Positions 8,713 through 16,032 of a DNA stretch of 64,000 nucleotides are shown in pieces. The notes under the pieces are model-generated. The model was not told where the DNA came from, searched no databases, and worked only from the letters and a program-made list of their open reading frames with translations. Position numbers and translations under genes: made by a program. Numbering within the stretch: position 1 is the first letter of the stretch; each line of letters begins with the position of its first letter. Source of the DNA: Streptomyces tagetis. Its GTDB lineage: Bacteria; Actinomycetota; Actinomycetes; Streptomycetales; Streptomycetaceae. The DNA is taken from contig NZ_JAGPNL010000006.1 of NCBI RefSeq assembly GCF_018069565.1, positions 342,459 to 406,458 on the forward strand, in the 5' to 3' direction.

Positions 8713-9249
8713 GTGCCGTATGTCCTGGTTCTCAACGCGTCGTACGAGCCACTGGGCGTCGTACCGCTCCGCCGCGCGCTCGTCCTCGTCCTGGAAAGCA
8801 AGGCCGTGTGCCTGGAGGAGTCCGGCGCCTATCTCCACAGCGCCACCGTCACGGTGGCCGCGCCCAGTGTGGTCCGGCTCAAACGCTTCGTCCGCGTCCC
8901 CTACCGGGGCCCCGTCCCGCTCACCCGGCGGGCGCTCTTCGCCCGCGACGGCGGGCGGTGCATGTACTGCGGCGCCGCCGCGACCAGCGTCGACCACGTC
9001 GTCCCGCGCAGCCGCGGCGGCCGGCACGCCTGGGACAACGTGGTGGCCTCCTGCCGCCGCTGCAACCACGTCAAGGCCGACCGGCACCTGGTCGAACTGG
9101 GCTGGCGGCTGCGTCACGCGCCCGCCCCGCCCACCGGTCTGGCCTGGCGGATCATCGGCACCGGGCACCGCGACCCGCGCTGGCTGCCCTACTTGCAGCC
9201 CTACGGCGCGGACGACGCCCTGGCCCGGATCGACGGCATCTCCGCCTGA
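8713..9249 (+). CDS. HNH endonuclease family protein
   Basis: 178 residues. The central HNH nuclease fold has CMYCG, VDHVVPRSRGG, the Asn/His region WDNVVASC and RRCNHVKADR, giving two CxxC zinc ligand pairs around the catalytic His. GTG at 8713 is preceded by AAGGAGG 4 nt upstream, a strong ribosome site, and gives a start (VPYVLVLNASYEPL) that I recognise as conserved in actinobacterial members. The family is widespread on actinobacterial core chromosomes as a single-copy gene with no defined role. No methylase or mobile element lies nearby, so restriction or homing is unlikely. Confidence 0.88.
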   Translation: MPYVLVLNASYEPLGVVPLRRALVLVLESKAVCLEESGAYLHSATVTVAAPSVVRLKRFVRVPYRGPVPLTRRALFARDGGRCMYCGAAATSVDHVVPRSRGGRHAWDNVVASCRRCNHVKADRHLVELGWRLRHAPAPPTGLAWRIIGTGHRDPRWLPYLQPYGADDALARIDGISA

Positions 9250-9251
9250 CG

Positions 9252-9311
9252 CGGTCCGGGCCTTCGCACACCCGGGGGCCCGGACCGTGCCGGGCGGGGG
9301 CCGTCCGGCAC
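9252..9311. terminator. Bidirectional terminator between convergent genes
   Basis: Two adjoining hairpins: an 11-bp perfect stem (9252-9262 with 9277-9287) and a 7-bp stem (about 9287-9311). They fill the 64-bp space between the convergent HNH and GH84 genes. Confidence 0.65.
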
Positions 9312-9313
9312 GG

Positions 9314-12202
9314 TCACTCCGCGACGGCGTACGCCCGCACCGACCACAGCGAGTACCCGTAGGGCGTCGCCCGCTTCTCGCCCTGCACCCGGACGAAGCG
9401 CACGTCCCGCGCGTCCATGCGGACCGACTCCTCGCCGCCCCGCCCGTCGCGCACCGAGGCCGCCGTACGCCACCGCCGGCCGTCCGGGGAGACCTGCACC
9501 CGGTACTCCGAGGGATGGGCGTCCTGCCAGCTCAGCACGAGCTGCCCCAGCCGCACCGGCCGCTCCAGCTCCACCTGCCACCAGGCGCCGTCGTCCACCG
9601 GCGAGGACCAGCGCGTCCCGGGGTCCCCGTCGTTCGCCGCCGACGCCGGGAAGTCCGCCGTCTCGTCCCCCGAGGAACTGGCGGTGCCCGCGCCCGCCAG
9701 GTCGGGACCCCCGGTGCGCGGGAACGCCGCGACCGTCAGCGTGCGCTCCACCCCGCCGAACCCGATCCGGATCTCGTACGAGCGGGCCGGCGTGCCCGGC
9801 GCGACCGTCACCTCCACCGGGACCTGCACCTCCCGGCCGCGCGGCAGCGTCAGCGGCCCCTTCGGCAGCCGCACCTCCACGCCCTCGGGGGCCTCGGCGG
9901 TCAGCGTGCCCCGCACGTCCCGCGCCCGCAGCGAGCCCAGCCGCGCCGTGACCTGCTCGGGGACGCCGATCTGTACCTCCGTGCGGCTCTCGGGCAGCTC
10001 CAGTGAGGCGTCCGCCGCGTCCCCGAACCACGGCACCAGATGCCGCACCCCCGAGGCGCCGTCCCCGGTGACCCGCACCGCCCGCACCGTACGGCGCACG
10101 GTGATCTCGGTGGCGCCGTCCGGCTCCAGCGCGCCGGCCCGCAGCCAGCCCTCGCCGGGCACCTGCACCTCCACCTCGCCGCGGGTGCCGGGGTCGGCCA
10201 GCACCGTCACCGTCGCCAGCGGCCGGGTGCGGGTGAAACGGACCGTACGGCCCTCGCCCGCCTCCGGCTCGGCGGCCGGCTCGTGGCCGAGCCCCGCCCA
10301 GGACCGGTACGCCTTCTGCGCCCGCCCGAGGAACGGGTCGAGCACGCCCTCGCCGACCGTCACCCGGGCCGCGCCCAGCTCCCCGCGGAGCCGGCCCAGC
10401 TCCCGGTAGGCCGTCCAGGCCGCCGCCGCGTCCCCGGCGCGCTGCGCCGCCAGCAGGTCCAGGGCGACCGCCCCGGACTCGCCGTACCGGGCGAGCTGCC
10501 GCGCCCAGGGGGCGACCTCGGCGGAGAGCGCGGCGGGCAGCCTGCCGGGCAGCTCCCGCAGCAGCGTGAACTCCTCGCGCAGCCGCCGCTCCGCCGCCCC
10601 CACGTCCCCGCCGGAGGCGGAGTCCGCCCGCCAGAACGCCTCCATCAGGGGCCGCAGGTACGCCGACTCCTCCGTGCCGAGCACCGAGGACGCGTCGTTG
10701 CCGGCCAGGGCCGCCAGCGCCTGCCGGCCGCCCGCGTCGCCGCCCGCCAGGTCGCCGATCGCCGCCCGCCAGGACTCCTCGGGGCGGTAGTCGCGCGGGT
10801 TCCACGCGTAGTCGGCGGCGGTGAACAGGGGGATGCGGGAGGCCCGCGGCTGCTCCATCGCGTTGGCCAGCAGCGCCGCCGAACCGGTGGCCACGGCCGG
10901 CTCCCGGCCCTGGTAAGGGCCGAGGAAGAGCCGGCCCGGCTGGTAGTCGTTGACCGGGTAGTTGTCCAGGGTGACCAGCGGGCGTCCGAACACCCCGCGC
11001 GCCTCGGCCAGCTCCCGCCCGGTGATGGTCCGCGGCACCACGCCCACCCCGGTCCAGGCCACCTGCACCACCGGGTCCAGGGCGTCCGCCAGCGCCCGGC
11101 GGTAGGACGTCGACCCGTCCTGGTAGTACTCGGTCGGCATCACCGTCAGGTCGGCCGTGTCCGGGTGCCGCTCGGCCAGGTGCCGGGCGACCGCGTTCGC
11201 CACCCGGGCCTGCGCCCGCGCCGCCGCGCCGGGGCCGGAGCCGAACTCCCGCGCGTCCTCGTCGCAGTGCCACTCGCTGTAGCTGACGTCCTGGAACTGG
11301 AGGTGGAAGGCGCGGAAGCCCAGCGCCCACATCGCGTCCAGCTTGCGGGTCAGCGCCCGCACGTCCGCGTCCGAGGCGAAGCACATCGCCTGCCCCGGCG
11401 AGACGGCCCAGGCCGGCGTGACGTGGTTGGCGCGGGCCCGCTCGGCCAGTTCCCGGAACCGGGCGCGCTGCTCCGCCGGGTACGGCTCGCGCCAGCGGGC
11501 CTGCCGGTAGAGGTCGTCGCCGGGGGCGTACAGGTACCGGTTCTGCTTGGTGCGGCCCAGGAAGTCCAGTTGGTCCAGCCGCTCCGCGTGCGTCCAGGGC
11601 GTGCCGTAGAAGCCCTCCGTCACCCCGCGCACGGCGGTGCCCGGCCAGTCCTCGACCACGACGCCCGCGATGGTCCCGGCGGCCGGGTCGACCAGTTGGC
11701 GCAGCGTCTGCACGGCGTGGAACAGCCCGTCCGCGCCGGTCCCGGCCATCGTGACGGTGCCGCCGCCCACGGTGAGCCGGTACCCGCCCAGCGGCAGCGC
11801 CTGTGCCTGGGCGCCCGGCGAGACGGCGTGGGTGCCCTCGGTGGTGGCCCGCACCACCAGCGCCCCCGGGGCCGGCCGCTCCCCGGCGGCCGGGGTCGTG
11901 ACCCGGCGCGCGCCCGCCTCCCGCAGCACCTCCCGCAGCGCCTCCAGGGCGTACGGATCGGCGCCCGGGGCCGCCAGCAGGGCCACCTCCTCGGTGACCG
12001 TCACCGCCGCGCCGTTGCCCCGCAGCGACTGGGGGCGCGGCCAGACGGCCGTCTCGGCGCCCGCCGCCCGCTCGGGCCGCGCCGCGGCCCCGCCGGTGTG
12101 CGGCTCGGCCGCCACGGCGGGGGCGGTGCCCAGCGCTCCCAGGCTTCCGGCGAGGACGGCGAACGCGAGGGCGGCCGTCCCCTTCCTCCGCCGTGCTTGC
12201 AC
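9314..12202 (-). CDS. Secreted GH84-type beta-N-acetylglucosaminidase with F5/8C domain
   Basis: 962 residues. A signal peptide covers about 1-32 (GTAPAVAA end). A GH20b-like N-terminal alpha/beta domain occupies 50-180. The GH84 barrel starts at RGVTEGFYGTPWT (about 192) and a helical region follows. A C-terminal discoidin (F5/8 type C) carbohydrate-binding module covers about 820-962. The family cleaves terminal beta-GlcNAc from glycoproteins or hyaluronan-like glycans. At the catalytic position where GH84 enzymes have an Asp-Asp pair, this protein has Gln304-Asp305 (FQDVSY). The general acid is kept but the residue that polarises the substrate acetamido group is replaced. The GTG start has GGGAGG upstream and leads directly into the signal peptide. 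Confidence 0.88.
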   Translation of the reverse strand: MQARRRKGTAALAFAVLAGSLGALGTAPAVAAEPHTGGAAARPERAAGAETAVWPRPQSLRGNGAAVTVTEEVALLAAPGADPYALEALREVLREAGARRVTTPAAGERPAPGALVVRATTEGTHAVSPGAQAQALPLGGYRLTVGGGTVTMAGTGADGLFHAVQTLRQLVDPAAGTIAGVVVEDWPGTAVRGVTEGFYGTPWTHAERLDQLDFLGRTKQNRYLYAPGDDLYRQARWREPYPAEQRARFRELAERARANHVTPAWAVSPGQAMCFASDADVRALTRKLDAMWALGFRAFHLQFQDVSYSEWHCDEDAREFGSGPGAAARAQARVANAVARHLAERHPDTADLTVMPTEYYQDGSTSYRRALADALDPVVQVAWTGVGVVPRTITGRELAEARGVFGRPLVTLDNYPVNDYQPGRLFLGPYQGREPAVATGSAALLANAMEQPRASRIPLFTAADYAWNPRDYRPEESWRAAIGDLAGGDAGGRQALAALAGNDASSVLGTEESAYLRPLMEAFWRADSASGGDVGAAERRLREEFTLLRELPGRLPAALSAEVAPWARQLARYGESGAVALDLLAAQRAGDAAAAWTAYRELGRLRGELGAARVTVGEGVLDPFLGRAQKAYRSWAGLGHEPAAEPEAGEGRTVRFTRTRPLATVTVLADPGTRGEVEVQVPGEGWLRAGALEPDGATEITVRRTVRAVRVTGDGASGVRHLVPWFGDAADASLELPESRTEVQIGVPEQVTARLGSLRARDVRGTLTAEAPEGVEVRLPKGPLTLPRGREVQVPVEVTVAPGTPARSYEIRIGFGGVERTLTVAAFPRTGGPDLAGAGTASSSGDETADFPASAANDGDPGTRWSSPVDDGAWWQVELERPVRLGQLVLSWQDAHPSEYRVQVSPDGRRWRTAASVRDGRGGEESVRMDARDVRFVRVQGEKRATPYGYSLWSVRAYAVAE

Positions 12203-12597
12203 GGCACCTCCCGGTTGTCTCCCACGCCGTCCGCGGCCACGCCGATCGGTGTCGCGGCGCCGGCACCACGTCCGCCGGAACCGTCGCGTCCCGGCGTCGC
12301 GTCCGCACCGCGGGCCACTACGCCCGCATCACGTTCGCATCACGTCTGCGTCACGTCTGTGTATGCGGGGCCGAGCCCACCACCCGCGCGGGGACTCTGT
12401 CAACGACGGTGGCCGCCGTGACCGGATTGCCCGATCGGGTGACGGCCGGTGTGACGGTTTCGCCCGGGGAAGGGCAGATTCCGCGCCGACGGGGTGTGAC
12501 CAGGGTCACGATGCCCGTTGTGGGGCGTCTGTCCTCGCGCCGACGGGGTAGGGGCTGCCGTGACAGCCACCAGCGCACCCGACCAGAGGAGGCCCCC
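12203..12597. other. Divergent intergenic region with several repeats
   Basis: 395 bp between GH84 (minus) and the small plus-strand gene. It contains the three 11-bp direct repeats (12326-12358), a perfect 14-bp palindrome GTGACCAGGGTCAC (12496-12509) and a 14-bp direct repeat CGCGCCGACGGGGT at 12482-12495 and 12536-12549. No gene is supported within it. Confidence 0.6.
12326..12358. promoter_or_regulatory. Three 11-bp direct repeats (possible operator)
   Basis: Three consecutive 11-bp units (GCATCACGTTC, GCATCACGTCT, GCGTCACGTCT) lie about 125 bp upstream of the GH84 start and 240 bp upstream of the plus-strand small gene. An 11-bp period puts copies on one helix face, as in SARP/OmpR-type binding sites. 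No regulator can be named. Confidence 0.45.
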
Positions 12598-12882
12598 GTG
12601 GCCGTTTCCGTACCGCTGCTGCCCGCGCCGTCCAAACCCGTGGCGGAGCCGGCCGCCGACCCCGACAGTCCGCACTACCGGGTCTTCAGCGCCACCGGCA
12701 CGGGCGCCGAGGCCCCCCTCACCGCCGAGCCGCCGCTGCCCGACGCCGAGCCCCTCACCAGCGAGTCGCCGTTCGCCGACGCGATCCCGCTCACCAGCGA
12801 GTCCTCGCCCGAGCTGACGACGGTCGTCCCGGAGCAGGGCACCGCCTCCTTCGCCGTCCCGGAGCCCGCGGCGACGCCGTAG
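12598..12882 (+). CDS. Small acidic proline-rich protein, unknown
   Basis: 94 residues, very rich in Pro, Glu, Ala, Ser and Thr, and probably disordered. There is no signal peptide or membrane helix. An internal near-repeat (EPLTSESPFADA / IPLTSESSPELT) is visible. GTG is preceded by AGAGGAGG at good spacing, and third codon positions are nearly all G/C, which supports real coding. I recognise no family. It stands alone between GH84 (divergent) and malQ (same strand, 242 nt downstream). Confidence 0.7.
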   Translation: MAVSVPLLPAPSKPVAEPAADPDSPHYRVFSATGTGAEAPLTAEPPLPDAEPLTSESPFADAIPLTSESSPELTTVVPEQGTASFAVPEPAATP

Positions 12883-12904
12883 CAGCCGGGCGTGGGCCGT
12901 CCCG

Positions 12905-13005
12905 CCGGTTCGGGTTCTTCGGTTCTCATTCCGGTCCTTCGCGGTTCTTTACGATTCTTTACGGTCGTCACAGGTCTTTTACGGTCTTTTTGTGGTCCTT
13001 TCCGG
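12905..13005. repeat. T-rich degenerate repeats upstream of malQ
   Basis: This stretch has markedly lower GC than its surroundings. It holds repeated units like GGTTCTTTACG, GATTCTTTACGG, GGTCTTTTACGG and GGTCTTTTTGTGG at about 11-13 bp spacing. It lies about 120-220 bp before the malQ start and could be promoter or operator DNA, or slipped-strand repeat DNA. Confidence 0.55.
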
Positions 13006-13124
13006 ATCGCGCTGCCGCGGGTCGCGGGGCCCGGCGCGCGGCTCTGCGGCATGGTCGTCACGCGCGGTACGCCCGTCCGCGGCGCCGCCGCCACCCGCCG
13101 GCCCGATCCGGAAGAAGGCCCTCG

Positions 13125-15362
13125 ATGACCACCGCCCGGACCGCCCCCCGCGCCACCGCCGACCCGGCCGAGGACCTGGCCCGGCTCGCCGCGCTGCACG
13201 GCGTCGCCACCTCCTGGCGCCCCTCCCCGGACCGGACGGCCGCCGTGTCCCCCGCCGCCGTCGTCCGCGCCCTGGCCGCCCTGGACGTCGACGCGAGCGG
13301 CCCCGACGCCGTCCGGGACGCGCTCGCCGCCCGCGAGGCCGAGCTGCGCGCGCGGCTCCTCCCGCCGACCCTCGTCCACTGGTCCGGCGCCCCCGCGCCC
13401 GCCGCCCTGGCCGCACTGCCCGAGGGCACCCGGCTCCGCGTCGAGACCGAACAGGGCGAGGTCCACGGCCCCGACGGGCTTCTGTCCGGAGTGGACGGGA
13501 CCGGCGGTGCGGACGGGCTTCCGTCCGACCTGGACCGGCCCACGGTCTCCGACGGGGTCCCGGGCGTCCACCGGCTCACCGTCACCGACGGGCTCCCGCC
13601 CGGCGTCCACCGGCTCACCGCCACCGCCCCCGACGGCCGCACCGCCGGCGCCCACCTCGTCGTCGCCCCCGCCCGGCTGCCCGCCCCCGAGGGCCGCTCC
13701 CACGGGCTCCTGGTCCAGCTCTACTCCCTGCTCTCCGGGCGCTCCTGGGGCATGGGCGACCTCGGTGACCTCGCCGCGCTGACCGCCTGGGCCGGGCGGA
13801 GCCTGGGCGCCGGGTTCGTGCAGGTCAACCCCTTGCACGCGGGGGTTCCCGGCGCCCCCGGAACCCCCACCGATCCTTCGCCGTACCGGCCCTCCTCCCG
13901 CCGCTTCCCCGACCCGGTGCACCTGCGGATCGAGGACGTGCCCGAGTACGCCCAGGTCACCGACCCCGCGCGGCGGCGACGGCTGGCGGAGCTGGGGGAG
14001 CGGGCCGGGCGGCTGCGGCGCTCCGTCCTGGCCGGCGACGCCCTCATCGACCGGGACGCGGTGGGCGAGCTGAAGCGCGAGGCGCTGGAGCTGCTGTGCG
14101 CCGAGCCCCTCACACCCGCCCGCCGGGCCGCGTACCGCGCCTACCTCGCCGAGCGCGGCGGCGCCCTGGAGGAGCACGCCACCTGGTGCGCCCTCGCCGA
14201 GGTGCACGGCCCCGACTGGCACCGCTGGCCCGAGGAGCTGCGCGACGCCCGCTCGGCCGGGACCGCCCGCGCCCGCGCCGCCCTCGCCGGCCGGGTCGAG
14301 GTCCACCGCCGCCTGGCCTGGCTCACCGACGGCCAGCTCGCCGACGCCCAGCGCACCGCCCGCGCGGCCGGCATGCCGGTCGGCGTCGTGCACGACCTCG
14401 CCGTCGGCGTCCACCCGCACGGGGCCGACACCTGGGCCCGGCGCGAGCACTTCGCCGCCGGCATGTCGGTGGGCGCCCCGCCGGACGCCTTCAACGCCCG
14501 AGGCCAGGACTGGGGGCTGCCGCCCTGGCGCCCCGACCGGCTCGCCGCGTCCGGCTACGCGCCCTTCCGCGAGCTGCTGCGCGGCCTGTTCCGGTACGCC
14601 GGCGCGCTCCGCGTCGACCACGTGATGGGCCTCTTCCGCCTCTGGTGGGTGCCGGAGGGACGGCCGGCCACCGAGGGCACCTACGTCCACTACGACGCCG
14701 AGGCGATGCTCGCCGTCCTGGTGCTGGAGGCGTCCCGGGCCGGTGCCATGGTGATCGGCGAGGACCTGGGCACCGTCGAGCCGGGCGTGCGCGAGGCGCT
14801 GCGCGAACGCGGGGTGCTGGGCACCTCCGTACTGTGGTTCGAGCGGGACGGCGCCGCGCCCCTGCCGCCCGAGCGGTGGCGGGCCGACTGCCTGGCCACC
14901 GCCACCACCCACGACCTGCCGCCCACCGCGGCCCGCCTCACCGGCGCCGACGTCGCCCTGCGCGACCGCCTCGGCCTGCTCACCCGCCCCCTGTCCGAGG
15001 AACGCGCGAGCGCCCGCGCCGAGACCGAGGGGTGGCTGCGCCTGCTCACCTCCCTCGGCCTGCTGCCCCCACCAAAGGCCGGCGCCGACGCCACCGACGG
15101 CGCGTCCCGCCGGGAGGAGGCCGAGATCCAGGCAGTCCACCGCTTCCTGCTGCGCACCCCCGCCCGCCTGGTGGGCCTCTGGCTCCCCGACGCGGTCGGC
15201 GACCGGCGCCCCCAGAACGTCCCCGGCACCTGGGACCAGTACCCGAACTGGCGGCTGCCCCTGGCCGACGCCACCGGTCGCCCGGTCACCCTGGAGGAGC
15301 TGATGGACTCGCCCCGGCTGCGCGCCCTCGCCGGCGTCCTGCGCGCCGGCGCCGCCCGCTGA
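13125..15362 (+). CDS. malQ: 4-alpha-glucanotransferase (amylomaltase)
   Basis: 745 residues, GH77. It transfers maltosyl and longer alpha-1,4-glucan segments between malto-oligosaccharides, in the cytoplasm, for maltodextrin and glycogen metabolism. Visible catalytic signatures are the nucleophile Asp in ALRVDHVMGL, the general acid Glu in VIGEDLGT and the third Asp in TTHDLPP. The N-terminal domain characteristic of actinobacterial MalQ is present. It contains a low-complexity insert at about residues 120-175 in which the phrase PGVHRLT is duplicated. ATG is preceded by GAAGAAGG. No other maltose genes flank it. Confidence 0.93.
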   Translation: MTTARTAPRATADPAEDLARLAALHGVATSWRPSPDRTAAVSPAAVVRALAALDVDASGPDAVRDALAAREAELRARLLPPTLVHWSGAPAPAALAALPEGTRLRVETEQGEVHGPDGLLSGVDGTGGADGLPSDLDRPTVSDGVPGVHRLTVTDGLPPGVHRLTATAPDGRTAGAHLVVAPARLPAPEGRSHGLLVQLYSLLSGRSWGMGDLGDLAALTAWAGRSLGAGFVQVNPLHAGVPGAPGTPTDPSPYRPSSRRFPDPVHLRIEDVPEYAQVTDPARRRRLAELGERAGRLRRSVLAGDALIDRDAVGELKREALELLCAEPLTPARRAAYRAYLAERGGALEEHATWCALAEVHGPDWHRWPEELRDARSAGTARARAALAGRVEVHRRLAWLTDGQLADAQRTARAAGMPVGVVHDLAVGVHPHGADTWARREHFAAGMSVGAPPDAFNARGQDWGLPPWRPDRLAASGYAPFRELLRGLFRYAGALRVDHVMGLFRLWWVPEGRPATEGTYVHYDAEAMLAVLVLEASRAGAMVIGEDLGTVEPGVREALRERGVLGTSVLWFERDGAAPLPPERWRADCLATATTHDLPPTAARLTGADVALRDRLGLLTRPLSEERASARAETEGWLRLLTSLGLLPPPKAGADATDGASRREEAEIQAVHRFLLRTPARLVGLWLPDAVGDRRPQNVPGTWDQYPNWRLPLADATGRPVTLEELMDSPRLRALAGVLRAGAAR

Positions 15363-15420
15363 ACACCGCCCCCCGGGGCTTCTACGGCACCCCGGCCGCG
15401 CGCCCCGGATCACCGTTCGC

Positions 15421-15426
15421 TAACTT
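15421..15426 (+). promoter_or_regulatory. Candidate -10 box (TAACTT), leaderless start
   Basis: TAACTT ends 7 nt before the GTG at 15434, and no Shine-Dalgarno sequence is present, so transcription probably starts at the start codon. Confidence 0.45.
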
Positions 15427-15433
15427 GGACACC

Positions 15434-15703
15434 GTGGACAAGAAGAACGCCCTGCGCGCCGGAGCCCTGGCAGCCGGTACGACGCTGATGATGCTGCTCA
15501 TGTCGTCCCCCGCGCTCGCGCTGACCCGCGACGACGGCGACGACCCCGGCACGGGCCTGACCGTCGTCGAGACGCTGGGTCTGTACGTCCTGCTCCCGCT
15601 CGCGCTCTTCGTGGGCATCGCGGGCCTGGTGATGGTCCTGGACCGCTCCAAGCCGGAGCACCGGGTCTTCGCCCGCAAGCCCAAGACCGACGCCAAGGTC
15701 TGA
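15434..15703 (+). CDS. Small two-helix membrane protein, unknown
   Basis: 89 residues. A signal-like hydrophobic helix (about 8-29, ending PALALT) is followed by a short acidic extracellular loop (DDGDDPGTG), a second helix (about 43-65) and a basic cytoplasmic tail (KPKTDAKV). GTG at 15434 has no ribosome site but a TAACTT hexamer 7 nt upstream, so a leaderless mRNA is likely. The family is common in Streptomyces without an assigned role. It starts 71 nt after malQ; two strong hairpins follow it. Confidence 0.8.
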   Translation: MDKKNALRAGALAAGTTLMMLLMSSPALALTRDDGDDPGTGLTVVETLGLYVLLPLALFVGIAGLVMVLDRSKPEHRVFARKPKTDAKV

Positions 15704-15790
15704 GCGCCGAAGGCACCCGAGGGCACCGCACACGCCGAAGACGCGGACGCCCGCCGGGGCGTCCCGCACCGGCCGCCCCGACACCGTGCC

Positions 15791-15852
15791 GAGGGCGCCG
15801 GCCCCGCCGCACGTACGCGCGTTCGCCGTACGTGGGCGGAGCCGGCGCCCTC
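15791..15852. terminator. Long bidirectional hairpin terminator
   Basis: A nearly perfect stem of about 27 bp with two mismatches and a short loop lies between the convergent small membrane gene and pepN. It contains nested CGTACG palindromes. Confidence 0.75.
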
Positions 15853-15931
15853 GCCGTGCTGCCCGCGACACGCCCCGCCCCCCTGCGCCGCACTCCCGTG
15901 CCCCGCACCCCCCGCACCCCGGAACCCGCCC

Positions 15932-15990
15932 CCGGACACGTCCCGGCCCCGGCCGTCCGCGCGGGACGACCGGGGCCGTGACGTGTCCGG
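15932..15990. terminator. Second long hairpin terminator
   Basis: A 21-bp stem with one mismatch (15932-15952 with 15970-15990) and a smaller inner hairpin lies 42 nt past the pepN stop codon. It probably ends pepN transcription. Between it and pepN is a near-duplicate of a CGCCGCCGGGGAC-TACCG phrase. Confidence 0.75.
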
Positions 15991-16032
15991 GGCGCCTCGG
16001 CGCCGCCGGGGGACTACCGCGCCGCCGGGGAC

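Noticed and set aside
8713..9249. Homing endonuclease or restriction system
   Set aside because: No intron, intein or methylase is nearby, and the protein type is a stable core gene in actinobacteria.
10040..12421. Long plus-strand frame opposite the GH84 gene
   Set aside because: Arg/Gly/Pro-rich nonsense translation overlapping a well-supported secreted enzyme on the other strand.
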